From Haliangium sp050303215 (GTDB taxonomy: Bacteria > Myxococcota_A > Polyangia > Haliangiales > Haliangiaceae), in contig NZ_JBNLBH010000074.1 in the NCBI RefSeq assembly GCF_050303215.1, positions 40,886 to 104,885 on the forward strand: DNA of 64,000 nt. Direction: 5' to 3'. Both the position numbers and the translations under genes were made by a program. Positions 42,240 through 60,048 of the stretch are shown here, piece after piece. Within the stretch, counting starts at the first letter, position 1; the number at the start of each line of letters is the position of its first letter. The notes below the pieces were generated by a model. That model made no database searches. It was given only the letters and a program-made list of their open reading frames with translations, and had not been told where the DNA came from.

Positions 42240-43253
42240 ACCCGGCCCCGGTTTCGGGCCGCCGGGAGCACGCCCACGCGGCACACCATGCCCTCGTAGC
42301 CGGCCTCGCGCCAGGCCGCGACCACCGCCTCGGCCCCGGCCTCGGTCCCGCCCGGGCCCAGGGCGATGACCGCGCCGCCCCCGCCCGCGCCCGTGAGCTT
42401 GGCGCCCATGGCCCCGCTGCGGCGGGCGATGCCGCACAGCTCGTCCAGGGTCGGGCTCGACACCCCCAGCCCGCGCAGCACCTCGTGGGCCTGGTCCATC
42501 AGCGCTCCCAGCCCGGCGCTGTCGCCGTGGCGCATGGCTTCGGCCCCGGCACGCGCAGCCTGGCCCAGGGTGGCCAGCTCGGCGTCGACCCGGGACCGGT
42601 CTCCCTCCCAGGCTGCGGCGACCCGCGCGACCATGGCCGCGGTGGAGCGGGGCGTGCCCGTGAGCCCCACGGCCAGGGGCAGCGGCGCGGCGGCGATGGG
42701 TTCGAGGCCGTGGCCGCGGTAGTACAGCCCCAGCCCCCCGCGGGTGGCCAGGGCCACGTCCACGCCACTGGGGTTTTCGTGGAAGCAGCGCTCGGCGCTG
42801 TCGGCCAGGAGGCACACCTCGCTGTCGGCCAGGGGGTGGCCCAGGCACTGGCCCAAGGTCCGCACCAGCGCCACGCTCAGGGCCGCGCTCGATCCCAGCC
42901 CGGCGGCCGCGGGCAGGGTCGTGTCCACGATCAGCTCGCCCGGCCCCAACTCGCGCCGCACGTCCAGATTCAAGTGAGCGCCCACGGTGTCGATCAAGGC
43001 CCGCAGGGCGCGCTCGGGGTCGTCCATCGCGTAGTCTCGGTCGGTGGTGTCGCCGTCGTCCGCGCCGCTGCCGTCGCCGTCCAGCACCACTTCGAGCTGC
43101 CACGCCGGCACCCGCAGCCGCAGCGGTGGCAGGGCCTGGGGCAGCCCCGGGCCTCGAGGCCGGGAGCGGAACCGGCAGCGCACCATCGAGTCGATGGCGC
43201 CGGCCAGGGCCGGGTGCCCGTACACCACTGCGTGCTCGCCGAGCAGGATGGCC

Positions 43254-43273
<20 letters not shown>
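42236..43273 (-). CDS. mvk: Mevalonate kinase
   Basis: 345 residues. Features: GKAILLGEHAVVYGHPAL at the N-terminus, LPAAAGLGSSAALSVALV as the phosphate loop, FHENPSGVDVALATRGGLG with the catalytic Asp, and LTGAGGGGAVIAL near the end. It phosphorylates mevalonate with ATP. The ATG lies inside the end of fni (20-bp overlap), consistent with one polycistronic message running fni to hpnD. An Asp/Gly-rich insert (DGDGSGADDGDTTD) near residue 65 is a lineage-specific loop. Confidence 0.95.
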
Positions 43274-44318
<1,045 letters not shown>

Positions 44319-44439
44319 GGGCCAGGGTTGTACCGTCCAGCGCGCACCCTGTCGAGCCGCGTCGCCGCCGAGCTGACGGCCTCGACCCCAGCACACCCTA
44401 GGTCGCCACTCCGAGCCGGATTCGCGCTACGGTCGGGCG

Positions 44440-45114
<675 letters not shown>

Positions 45115-45231
45115 CCACCCGGCCGTGACCGTTCGGTCGCGACCGCTGGCCGCCAAACCCGCGGGCGCGCAGGTCGAGGCGCAGCGGCGGCCCGATCGGC
45201 GCCGGTAGGTGATAGACTCGCTGCTGATTCG

Positions 45232-46182
45232 ATGGATTGGCGTATCAAAGGCACGATTCAGAAGCTCCTCAGCGTCGTCCCCGGCGGCGTGCGGGCCAAC
45301 GACCTGCTCCAGCGGACCGTGGGCCAGCTCCGCCATTTCGAGGTCAACGTGGGCAGCAAGGTCTACGACTGGTCCATTCACGTCGACCACTTGAACTCGC
45401 TCGAGCTCTCCATCGAGGGCAAGCGGGTGTTCGAGATCGGCACCGGCTGGTTCCCGACCCTGCCGGTGTGCTTCTGGCTGGTCGGGGCCGGGAGCTGCCT
45501 GACCTACGACCTCAACCGCCACCTCGACCAGAGCCTGAGCTTCCGCATGGTGCGGGCCCTGGGCGGCCAACTGGACCGGATCGCGGACACCGTGAACCTG
45601 GACCGGGCCGTGGTCGCCGAGCGCCACCGCGAGCTCCTGCGCGCGCGCGACCTCGACGAGCTGCTGGCCCGGGCCCACATCGAGTACCACGCCCCCGCCG
45701 ACGCCACTACCAGCGGCCTGCCCGACGGCAGCGTGGACATCATCTTCTCCAACAGCGTGCTCGAGCACGTGCCGCCTGCGGTCCTCGATGCGCTCATGCG
45801 CGAGAGCTACCGCATCCTGCGCCCGGGCGGCCTGGTCGTGCACAGCGTCAACTGCGGCGATCACTACGCCTACTTCGACAAGCGCATCAACTTCATGAAC
45901 TACCTGCAGTACAGCGAGGCCGAGTGGCAGCGCTGGAACAATGATCTGCAGTATCAAAACCGCCTGCGGCCGCAGGACTTCGTCGACGTCACCATCGAGG
46001 CCGGCTTCGACATGCTCATCTGCATGCGCGAGCCCAAGCCCGACCTCCTGGCCGCGCTGCCGTCCACCCGGATCGCGCCCGAGTTCGCCCACTACCCGCC
46101 CGAGGAGCTGGCGGCCAAGTCGGTCGACATCGTCGCCACCAAGCCCGTGCCCACCCACGCAGACGGCGGCCACGCGGGCTGA
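45232..46182 (+). CDS. Class I SAM-dependent methyltransferase
   Basis: 316 residues. Motif I is GKRVFEIGTGWFPTLP (about 63-78), the acidic end of the second strand is in CLTYDLNRHLD, and motif IV is DIIFSNSVLEHVPP followed by SYRILRPGGLVVHSVNC. This is the Methyltransf_11 pattern. About 60 residues precede motif I, and a long helical insert (about 105-150) separates motifs. Substrate unknown; a lipid or sugar acceptor is possible. It is followed after 191 bp by the PLD-type gene on the same strand. Confidence 0.85.
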   Translation: MDWRIKGTIQKLLSVVPGGVRANDLLQRTVGQLRHFEVNVGSKVYDWSIHVDHLNSLELSIEGKRVFEIGTGWFPTLPVCFWLVGAGSCLTYDLNRHLDQSLSFRMVRALGGQLDRIADTVNLDRAVVAERHRELLRARDLDELLARAHIEYHAPADATTSGLPDGSVDIIFSNSVLEHVPPAVLDALMRESYRILRPGGLVVHSVNCGDHYAYFDKRINFMNYLQYSEAEWQRWNNDLQYQNRLRPQDFVDVTIEAGFDMLICMREPKPDLLAALPSTRIAPEFAHYPPEELAAKSVDIVATKPVPTHADGGHAG

Positions 46183-46373
46183 GCTTCGCGGGCGACGAGG
46201 TCGCGGTACTCTCGGGCCGCGAGATGGCCGTACCAATCGTACGAGAACCGAGATGTTTGGTCGAACGGGCGCTGTCGGGTGGATCCTGGCGGCCGCGCGC
46301 GGCATGATTTACCAACTTGGGTCGCCGCTGCTGCTATCTTGGCCGCGGTCCGGGCAGTCGTCTCTGGCCACGG

Positions 46374-48014
<1,641 letters not shown>

Positions 48015-48021
48015 TCCCGAG

Positions 48022-48711
48022 GTGACTCTGCCCCGCGATCAACCCGACCGGTCCGAGCGCGGCCGCGTCGTTGAGCCGGTCACGTCCGACCCGGCCGCGG
48101 GGGGCGGCGACGACGGCGGCGACGATCGCCGGGTGCAGCGTCGGCGCCAGATCATCGAGGTGGCCAAGGGCGTGTTCGCCGAGATGGGCTACCACCACGC
48201 CTCGATCAACGAGATCATCGGCCGGGCCCAGATCGCGCGCGGCACCTTCTACCTGTACTTCTCGAACAAGCACAAGGTGTTCGACGCCATCCTGGACGAG
48301 GCCCTGCGGGAGCTCCGGGGCCGGATCACGCGCATCCAGGTGGGCGACCCGGCCAAGGGCTCGCCCGAGGCCCAGCTCCGCCAGAACCTGGTCCGGGTCC
48401 TGACCTACGTGTTCGGCGACCAGCCACTCACCAAGCTCCTGCTCGACCACTCACAGTCGCCCCAGAGCGAGGTGGCCGAGCGGGTCGGGGCCTTCTTCGC
48501 CGGCATCAGCGCCCTGCTCGCGGCCTCGCTCGAGTACGGCATCGCGGCCGGCATGGTGCGGCCGTGCAACACCCGCCTGGTGGCCGCGGCCCTGCTCGGG
48601 GCCGTGCGCGGGGTGGTCTTCGACGTGCTCGAAGCCGACGCAGCGCCCGACATCGAGGCCATCGCCGACGAGCTCTTGGCCTTCGCCAAGTACGGCGTGT
48701 TCCGGGCCTAG
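48022..48711 (+). CDS. TetR-family transcriptional regulator
   Basis: 229 residues from GTG 48022; GTG 48136 is a shorter option close to the HTH. The TetR DNA-binding domain reads RRQIIEVAKGVFAEMGYHHA, then INEIIGRAQIARGTFYLYF and SNKHKVFDAI. The remaining about 140 residues are the ligand domain of unknown specificity. It begins 7 bp after the PLD gene and may control that operon. A 16-bp palindrome of TetR-operator style occurs at 52981, but no link is shown. Confidence 0.9.
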   Translation: MTLPRDQPDRSERGRVVEPVTSDPAAGGGDDGGDDRRVQRRRQIIEVAKGVFAEMGYHHASINEIIGRAQIARGTFYLYFSNKHKVFDAILDEALRELRGRITRIQVGDPAKGSPEAQLRQNLVRVLTYVFGDQPLTKLLLDHSQSPQSEVAERVGAFFAGISALLAASLEYGIAAGMVRPCNTRLVAAALLGAVRGVVFDVLEADAAPDIEAIADELLAFAKYGVFRA

Positions 48712-49191
48712 CCCGACGCTTGCCGTTCGCCTGCGGATCGGATCTCGATTGCGCGTTGGTGGTGATCGCTGTGGTGGCATGGCCGAAAAGTATACCTGTT
48801 GGCCATGGGCACGATAGGATCCGTACCGGGTCGTATAGGCTGAAATTCGAGACCAGTCCTCCCACTCCGACTCACGTGGGAATCACCTGATCCGGTTGGA
48901 GGTGATGATCGTGGAGCGGCGCAGGTAGCGGGTGCGATGAACTCGTAGATGTCGTTGGTCGCCTCGAGGGTAAGGGGGGGGAGGCAGAGGTCGTCGATGA
49001 TGAGGAGGTCGGGGTTGGTGAAGTCGAGCCGGCGGCGGGAATAGGAGCCGCTGTAGTGAGAAGCGCCGCCAGAAAAGCAGGTTTGTTTCTTTGTGCGTAA
49101 GCACGCCCACTATTTTGTCTCTCGGTCTACTGTTAGCATATCGTCCAGATGGTCGAGTCGCTTCCCTGAAGCGTGGTATTCCGGAGGCAAT
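48712..49191. other. Intergenic region of lower GC with inverted repeat and IS remnant
   Basis: 480 bp after the TetR gene. CATGGCC (48778-48784) and GGCCATG (48801-48807) pair around a 16-base loop without a T-tract. An istB fragment follows on the minus strand (48888-49045). From about 49080 the DNA becomes visibly AT-richer up to the lipoprotein start, where its promoter should lie; a GGAGG ribosome site is at about 49182. Confidence 0.5.
48888..49045 (-). pseudogene. Fragment of IS21-family IstB ATPase
   Basis: Minus-strand translation gives RRRLDFTNPDLLIIDDLCLP, then TLEATNDIYEFI, and after a frame change near 48943 RYLRRSTIITSNR. The Walker B strand LLIIDD and the sensor RSTIITSNR are diagnostic of IstB/DnaC-like ATPases that assist the IS21 transposase. 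Only about 50 residues remain, with one frameshift and no Walker A part, so this is the relic of an insertion sequence. No istA and no terminal repeats are seen nearby. Confidence 0.75.
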
Positions 49192-50634
49192 ATGCATCAG
49201 GTCGTATTTTTTCTTAGATCAGTGGTCGCCACGTTGTGTCTCGTGTGGATGGTAGGATGTGGCTTGGAAATGGGCAGTGAGACGGGGTCGGAAGGGCTCA
49301 CCGGCGAAGGCTGGATACCTGAGAATACACAGAGTGTGTTTGTATCCGGGTTTTCGAACCTTTACCAAAATTGGCTGTTCCCGACCAGTGGTGCGAGCCC
49401 GGCCACCCGGGTTTCGAACGCAGCGTTCTGTGACGCGCAGTCGATCGTGATTCGCGCCTCCGGGTGCGCTGTCGACCGAGGCCGTAGCTGCACGGGCCCA
49501 AGCGGGCTCGGTGGGTTATTTCGAGGGCTGAGAGTGTATAGCCTCATCGGAGCATGGAGTACCCATCCAACCGCACTGACGGCGAGCACCGTGGTCGGCA
49601 ACTCGTTCTTCGTAGGGGCGAACAACACCTTGACAGCGCCGGCAGGAGCGGGACCGTTCTACTTGTTCCTCGGAGAAAACGACGGGGTATTCCGGGACAA
49701 CGGTGCCGGCTACGATGTCACGGTGTCCTGGGACGCACGCTCGTGCGGCAACGTGGACGGCGATAACGACGGTGTCCCTGACCGAGATGATAACTGCCCA
49801 AACACCCCAAATCCGGGCCAAGAAGACACAGACGGCGACGCGGTCGGCGATGTCTGCGACAACTGTCCATATGATGTAAACCCCGCGCAGGACGATGCCG
49901 ACGAAGACGGCGTCGGTGATGCCTGCGAAGTTGTATGCGAGCGAACGGACGAACCCGGCGGCTGGCACTACTGCAGTCCTGCGTGTCCCTGTGACGACGG
50001 TGGCGGCGACTGCGACAGTGATGACGACTGCGTTGAAGGCACTATCTGCGTCAAGGGCGGCATTGGCGCCTCGTTCGGCTACGATCCCGATGTGGATATA
50101 TGCCTGGCGACCTGCCATCGTAGCCCCCTGGGCGGCTCACGCTACTGTGGACCCGATTGCCCGTGCGACGACGGCGAAGGCGATTGCGACGGCGACGATG
50201 AGTGTGCTCCCGGTCTCGCGTGCGCGAAGAACGTAGGTACCGCCTACGGCTTTGAATCCGACACCGACGTCTGTGTTCCGCTGTGCGATGCTCACGACCC
50301 TGGCGACTCTGACTATTGTAGTGAGACGTGTCCATGCGGTGACGGCGAAGGCGACTGCGACAACAGCGATGAGTGCGCCACGGGGCTGACCTGCGTGAAG
50401 GACGTGGGGGCCGACCACGGCTTTGATTCGGAAACCGACGTCTGCTTGGCTACGTGTCATCCCAGCGCTCCCGGAGGTTTTCACTACTGCAGTGCCGACT
50501 GCCCATGCGAGGCAGGCGAAGGCGACTGCGACAGCGACGACGAATGTGCGTTGGGGCTCACCTGTGCTACCGACGTGGGCCCCGAGTACGGCTGGGATTC
50601 GGACGTGGATGTATGCCAGGACGAGTCGCCGTAG
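49192..50634 (+). CDS. Lectin-like lipoprotein with TSP3 and cysteine repeats
   Basis: 480 residues from ATG 49192, with GGAGG five bases upstream. The signal peptide ends at Cys23 (WMVGC). Residues about 45-185 resemble the galactose-binding LecA (PA-IL) fold (WSTHPTALTA, FFVGANNTL, GPFYLFLGENDGVFRDNGAG). Two thrombospondin type 3 calcium repeats follow (NVDGDNDGVPDRDDNCP, EDTDGDAVGDVCDNC). The last about 220 residues are four copies of a roughly 55-residue Cys repeat (YCSPACPCDDGGGDCDSDDD type, ending DVCLATCH). A calcium-rich, disulfide-bonded surface adhesin is inferred. Base composition is clearly less GC-rich than the surroundings, and broken genes flank it, suggesting transfer. Confidence 0.8.
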   Translation: MHQVVFFLRSVVATLCLVWMVGCGLEMGSETGSEGLTGEGWIPENTQSVFVSGFSNLYQNWLFPTSGASPATRVSNAAFCDAQSIVIRASGCAVDRGRSCTGPSGLGGLFRGLRVYSLIGAWSTHPTALTASTVVGNSFFVGANNTLTAPAGAGPFYLFLGENDGVFRDNGAGYDVTVSWDARSCGNVDGDNDGVPDRDDNCPNTPNPGQEDTDGDAVGDVCDNCPYDVNPAQDDADEDGVGDACEVVCERTDEPGGWHYCSPACPCDDGGGDCDSDDDCVEGTICVKGGIGASFGYDPDVDICLATCHRSPLGGSRYCGPDCPCDDGEGDCDGDDECAPGLACAKNVGTAYGFESDTDVCVPLCDAHDPGDSDYCSETCPCGDGEGDCDNSDECATGLTCVKDVGADHGFDSETDVCLATCHPSAPGGFHYCSADCPCEAGEGDCDSDDECALGLTCATDVGPEYGWDSDVDVCQDESP

Positions 50635-50699
50635 CAGCGTCCGTCCCCGCACGGCTCGGAGTCCTACGCCCGAGCGCGCGAGATTGCCTGGGCTGGGCG

Positions 50700-51180
50700 G
50701 CGGTGCACGCGGATCTGAAGACGCGCTCTCGGCTCATGGCGCGGCGCGGAGTACGGCGAGTGTTCGCGATCCCGGTGAAGGGAGACAAGGCCGGCGACGA
50801 CCTCGTCGCCGGCCCGCTGCTCGAATGGCAGCCTGAGCGAGACGACTGGAGAACCTGGGGCGAGGACGAACTCCTCGAAGACCCATGCCTGTCCCGACGG
50901 CTGCCGGCGAGGGCACTCCTCGATCGAAGAGGTTCTCGTAGATGCCGTGATCGCGAGCAAGCATCCGGACATGGTGAAGCACGACGAGGCCGTCGAGCAG
51001 CGGGGCAAGGTCGCAGGGTACCGGGACATGTTGCTGATGCGCCTCGACGAGGCCGAGGTCCGCCTGGATGACGCGGCCAGGGCACATATCGAAGCGTGCA
51101 GCGACGGTGACGTGCTGCGCCGATGGTTCAAGCGCGTGGGCGAGGCGCGGACGATCCGCGACGTGTTCGGCGACGCGTAG
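50700..51180 (+). pseudogene. Truncated, frameshifted Uma2-like paralogue
   Basis: The first part reads DLKTRSRLMARRGVRRVFAI, LLEWQPERDDWRTWGEDELL and SRRLPARALLD, colinear with the intact Uma2-like protein (14888-15862). Near 50920-50935 the similarity jumps to another frame: DAVIASKHPDMVKHDEA, then ARAHIEACSDGDVLRRWFKR to the stop at 51180, matching its C-terminal tail (ARIEACSDLAVLKDWLVR). The N-terminal half with the active-site Asp is absent. A decayed gene of a family repeated in this genome. The 65 bp before it and the 289 bp after it to 51469 hold no gene. Confidence 0.75.
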
Positions 51181-51469
51181 GAGAGGATACGTGTATTCGC
51201 ACGGGGCTCGAAGTCGAGCCCGCTCCATCGCTGGGCTCGCTCGGCTTCAGCTCGACGTCCTGGTAGCTTGGCAAGACCGCACCAACGCCCGCGAATGGAC
51301 AGTCCCTGGGCCTCGAGCGCCCACATCAGTGATTCGTTACGTACTCGCATGGCGCGCAAGGTGAACTCGTCGCACGAGTAAGATCGCATGCGAAGTGAGG
51401 CCTGTGGTAGGAGTACTACTCGCGAGACCTACGCTGGCGACCGCCCGCGATTTCGTGGCATGAGGCTCT

Positions 51470-52759
51470 ATGACCGACAAGCGCATCTGTCTATTCCCCC
51501 ACCTGGGCTACCTGTCCGAGACCTCTCGAATGGTGGCGGCCTACAAGGCCCTGAAGGCGGTCGGGGTCGCCCCCCTGGTCGCCACCCACGGCGGCACCTA
51601 CGAGTGGGTCTTGAAGGAGGAGGGGCTCGAGTACGAGGTCATTGAGCCGGTGATGTCCAATGAACGCTGCCAGGCCTTCGTCGCAGCGAACCGAATGGAT
51701 GGCCGGGCCGGCCACTTCTACGAGGTCGATGAACTCGAGGAGTTGGTAAAGGCGGAAATCGATTACTTCGAGCGCACCGGAATCGGGGTGGTCCTCACGG
51801 GATTCAACCTGTCCTTGGGGCTGTCGGCGCGCGCGGCGAGGGTACGCTACTGCGTCACCCACCTGGGCTCGTGGTGTCCGCCGATCTTCGAGAGGCAAAT
51901 GCAGGCGCCGTACAACTACCTCACCGAGCGGATTCCCCGCTTCGTACCTCGTTCGTGGCTGAAGAAGCTGGTCAACAGGATCTACCTCACTTCGAAGCTG
52001 ATGACGAAGCCCCATAACGTCGTGGCGCGGCGGCTGGGCATCGAGCCGGTGCACACGACCATGGACATGTTCATGGGAGACGTGACCATCGTTACCGAGG
52101 CACCCGAGATCCTGGGGATCCCTCGGGAAGAGTTGGAGTCCTGGACACCGCAAAAGCCGGCCAACTTCCACGCCAATCCCAAACTCCGCTACGCGGGACC
52201 CATGTACGCCAAGCTCTTCGGCGAGCTCCGGGACGATGTGCGCCGCTTCCTCGACAGCGACGGCCCGGTGGTCTACGTGGCCCTCACATCGACCCGGCCG
52301 GACTACCTGGCGGAGGCGGTGCGGACCCTGCTGGAGCTGGACGCACGGTTGCTCGTGGTCAGCACCGTCCACCGCTTGGGCATCACCGCCGACAAGCTCA
52401 TGGTCGCCGACCATCTTCCCTCCCACCTCGTCATGCCCATGGTCGACCTCGCGGTGATCCACGGCGGCCAGGGCAGCGTGCAGACGGCGGTGGCCTCGGG
52501 CACCCCGGTGGTCGGCTTCCCCCTCCAAACCGAGCAGATGTTCAACCTGGATCTCCTGGAGCAGCACGGAGCGGGCATCAACCTGCCGCTGCAGGCGTTG
52601 CGGGATCCGGCGCGGCTCCGGGCTGCAGCCCGGACCGTGCTCGAGGACCCGTCCTACAAGGCCAACATGGATGAGCTCAAGCGCTTGCAGGAAGCCTACG
52701 ATGGTCCGGCGGAGGTGGCGCGAATCCTGAGCGAGGAGCTCGAGGAGGCTGAACGATGA
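51470..52759 (+). CDS. GT1-type (UGT/MGT-like) glycosyltransferase
   Basis: 429 residues with a GT-B fold. The N-terminal half starts CLFPHLGYLSETSRMVAAYK and contains VLTGFNLSLGLSARAARVRY. The C-terminal donor-binding half has VVYVALTSTRPDYLAEAVRT and the nucleotide-sugar signature IHGGQGSVQTAVASGTPVVG followed by FPLQTEQMFNLDLLEQHGAG, as in macrolide and UDP-glycosyl transferases. It should transfer a sugar from an NDP-sugar to a small lipophilic acceptor. It stands alone between a pseudogene and the dehydratase operon, without biosynthetic genes. GC content matches the chromosome better than the lipoprotein before it. Confidence 0.87.
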   Translation: MTDKRICLFPHLGYLSETSRMVAAYKALKAVGVAPLVATHGGTYEWVLKEEGLEYEVIEPVMSNERCQAFVAANRMDGRAGHFYEVDELEELVKAEIDYFERTGIGVVLTGFNLSLGLSARAARVRYCVTHLGSWCPPIFERQMQAPYNYLTERIPRFVPRSWLKKLVNRIYLTSKLMTKPHNVVARRLGIEPVHTTMDMFMGDVTIVTEAPEILGIPREELESWTPQKPANFHANPKLRYAGPMYAKLFGELRDDVRRFLDSDGPVVYVALTSTRPDYLAEAVRTLLELDARLLVVSTVHRLGITADKLMVADHLPSHLVMPMVDLAVIHGGQGSVQTAVASGTPVVGFPLQTEQMFNLDLLEQHGAGINLPLQALRDPARLRAAARTVLEDPSYKANMDELKRLQEAYDGPAEVARILSEELEEAER

Positions 52760-53095
52760 CCTCCGTGAACTTGGCCACACCGGCCTCGGTCGGCACTCCT
52801 CGATGTGGTCGTGGACGAAACGAGCATCGTCGCTGTTCCGGCGGTACTGGCTGGCGTCGAACCTAGGTCGCGACCCATGACCAGCCCGGCGGCCGGGGGA
52901 GTCGATATGACTGCCTGAATGGCCGGGCCACCGGGCCGAAGTTCCCTCATGGCGGGCACTTTCCCGTTCGAGATTCACTGGACTGACATGTCAGTCGGTG
53001 CTTAACTGACACCGCAGTCTAGTTGCGCGCGAGCGAGACGCTCGGCGTTCGACGGCTGCGCCGCCGCTTCTTCCCGAACGAGCGAGAGTCTGCCC
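52760..53095. other. Intergenic region upstream of the dehydratase operon
   Basis: 336 bp with no convincing gene. The left part shows no repeat or coding pattern. The right part holds a 16-bp palindrome (52981-52996), followed at 52997 by a GGTG/CACC hairpin, and should contain the promoter of the activase gene. No clear -35/-10 pair was found. Confidence 0.5.
52981..52996. promoter_or_regulatory. Perfect 16-bp palindrome, candidate operator
   Basis: GACTGACATGTCAGTC is fully self-complementary and lies 100-115 bp upstream of the activase ATG. Length and symmetry suit a TetR-type dimer. A second short pairing (CGGTG with CACCG, nine-base loop) lies directly downstream. Confidence 0.55.
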
Positions 53096-56701
<3,606 letters not shown>

Positions 56702-56806
56702 CTGCGTCTGCCGCGACCCTCGCCGCGGCAGCGCCTCCCACTTCCCCCACCTGTCCTCGCCGCGCCCGGCGCGGCCCCGCAAACGACACCTCAGCGGATC
56801 ATCGCC

Positions 56807-58681
<1,875 letters not shown>

Positions 58682-58703
58682 GGACGCGTGTCCGAGGTCA
58701 ACC

Positions 58704-58744
58704 AGAGACCAGGCAGACCAGGCAGAGACCAGGCAGAGACCACA
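58704..58744. repeat. Short imperfect tandem repeat (AGACCAGGC units)
   Basis: Four imperfect units of 9-11 bp built on AGACCAGGC lie between the dehydratase gene and the glutaredoxin-domain gene, just before ATG 58748. They occupy the place of a ribosome site and could affect its translation. Confidence 0.7.
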
Positions 58745-58747
58745 GCC

Positions 58748-59392
58748 ATGAGCTTCGTGAAGACAGCGGGCAAGCGAGCCCTGGAGCGCACCTTGGCGGC
58801 GCTCAACCGAGCTGACGAGATCGGCGGCGAGGTCCGTGACTTCGTCCAGGACCGGGTGTTGCGCGACGAGCGCTACGTGCGCGCGCGCCGACGCATCGAC
58901 GAGCTGCGCGGCAAGGCCTACGTGTCGCGCTCGGAGCAGGAGGCCGGGGCCAAGGCCCGGGCCGAGGCCGTCGCCAAGGCCGCCCCGGCCGCGGGCGCGG
59001 ACACTGCGTCCGAGGGCCCGGCCGCGCTCGGCAACCCCGAGCTGCCGGCCCAGGTGTACGGCAAGAGCTCGTGCCCGTGGACCGGGCGGGCCATCAGCCT
59101 GCTCGAGCAGATGAAGGCCGACTACGACTTCGTCGACACTGACGACCCCGACCACGAGCACCTGGAAGCCCCGCTGGTGGCCGAAACCGGCCAGAAGACC
59201 ACGCCCTGGATCTACCTGCGCGGCCGCTTCATCGGCGGCTTCAACGCGCTCGACGAGGTCCATCGCCTGGGCCAGCTCGAGGTGGCGATGATGAGCCAGG
59301 AGGCTCGCGCCGACATGAGCGACGCGGCCAAGAAGCTGGTCGTGGCGCCTCGCGTCGAAGCCGAGGGGCCGGTACCCGGCGAGCTCAACTGA
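58748..59392 (+). CDS. Glutaredoxin-domain protein in dehydratase operon
   Basis: 214 residues from ATG 58748; GTG 58688 upstream would read through the small repeat and is less likely. Residues 1-95 are helical and charged with an Ala-rich linker. Residues about 100-190 are a glutaredoxin fold: VYGKSSCPWTGRAISLLEQM with Cys109 in CPWT, then KTTPWIYLRGRFIGGFNAL with the TxP and GG motifs. The lack of a second active-site Cys fits a monothiol-type glutaredoxin, which can carry Fe-S clusters. Next to an Fe-S radical enzyme, cluster delivery or repair is a reasonable inference. It starts 66 bp after the dehydratase stop. Confidence 0.87.
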   Translation: MSFVKTAGKRALERTLAALNRADEIGGEVRDFVQDRVLRDERYVRARRRIDELRGKAYVSRSEQEAGAKARAEAVAKAAPAAGADTASEGPAALGNPELPAQVYGKSSCPWTGRAISLLEQMKADYDFVDTDDPDHEHLEAPLVAETGQKTTPWIYLRGRFIGGFNALDEVHRLGQLEVAMMSQEARADMSDAAKKLVVAPRVEAEGPVPGELN

Positions 59393-59417
59393 GCTGCGAG
59401 CCGGGCTGGGTAGGGGA

Positions 59418-59442
59418 GGGCGCGCCGACCCGGGGCGCGCCC
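59418..59442. terminator. Strong GC hairpin between convergent genes
   Basis: GGGCGCGCC and GGCGCGCCC form nine perfect pairs around a seven-base loop, 25 bp after the glutaredoxin gene stop and 66 bp before the stop of the convergent DUF5684 gene. No T-tract. A two-way terminator is inferred from position and stability. Confidence 0.5.
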
Positions 59443-59508
59443 ATTACCACGACTACCGGGCGCTGCGTCGCGGGCGTGTGCCCGGGCGCGGCGCCGTTCA
59501 AACACACG

Positions 59509-59862
59509 TCAAGACAACCGGGGGCCCTGGTACTGGGCGCTGCCGAAGCCCAGGATGGGGTAGAAGATGATGCCGAGCAGGGCCAGGCCAATGCCGAATC
59601 CGGTGCTCTTGCCGAAGCGCTCCGCGATTCCGATGGCGATCAGGATGGCGACGATGATGTTCGCGATCGGGATGAAGAAGAGCACGATCCACCAGATCGG
59701 CTTCCCCGCGATCTCGAGCATCACGACCAGGTTGTAGATGGGCACGATGGCGGCCCAGCCGGGCTTGCCGGCCTTGGCGAACACCTTCCAAATCGACGCG
59801 ATGAGGAACACGCAGATGGCGAGTTGTACGATGAGGCCAATGATGCCAGGTCCTTCTTCCAT
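59509..59862 (-). CDS. DUF5684-family small membrane protein
   Basis: 117 residues with three to four membrane helices: IIGLIVQLAICVFLIASIW, VFAKAGKPGWAAIVPIYNLV, PIWWIVLFFIPIANIIVAIL and IGLALLGIIFYPILGF. The pattern AGKPGWAAIVPIYN followed by GKPIWW matches the DUF5684 family, found near signal peptidases and in stress operons but without known function. Single gene with its own promoter region (59863-60048), shared with the divergent lipoprotein. Confidence 0.85.
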   Translation of the reverse strand: MEEGPGIIGLIVQLAICVFLIASIWKVFAKAGKPGWAAIVPIYNLVVMLEIAGKPIWWIVLFFIPIANIIVAILIAIGIAERFGKSTGFGIGLALLGIIFYPILGFGSAQYQGPRLS

Positions 59863-60048
59863 GACTTCGTTTCTCCCTTTGTGCTGTGTTGGTCGAACCT
59901 TGGTGGGACGGTATCAGAGATCGGCGCCCCGGCACAACGGAGTGGGGCAGGGATACATGGCCTCGGATGCTCTGCTCTCGGGCGGCGCTCGCGCCCGTCG
60001 GGCCGGCGCTATAGTTGTTCCATCGTTGGCCCATCTGGGAGGGAGACA

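Noticed and set aside
46183..46270. Minus-strand fragment resembling a glycosyltransferase C-terminus (FSYDWYGHLAAREYRDL)
   Set aside because: Too short, no start and no supporting upstream half; it overlaps the methyltransferase end in antisense. Could be chance.
52760..52980. Insertion-sequence remnant downstream of the glycosyltransferase
   Set aside because: No transposase motif in any frame and no matching inverted ends were seen; left as plain intergenic DNA.
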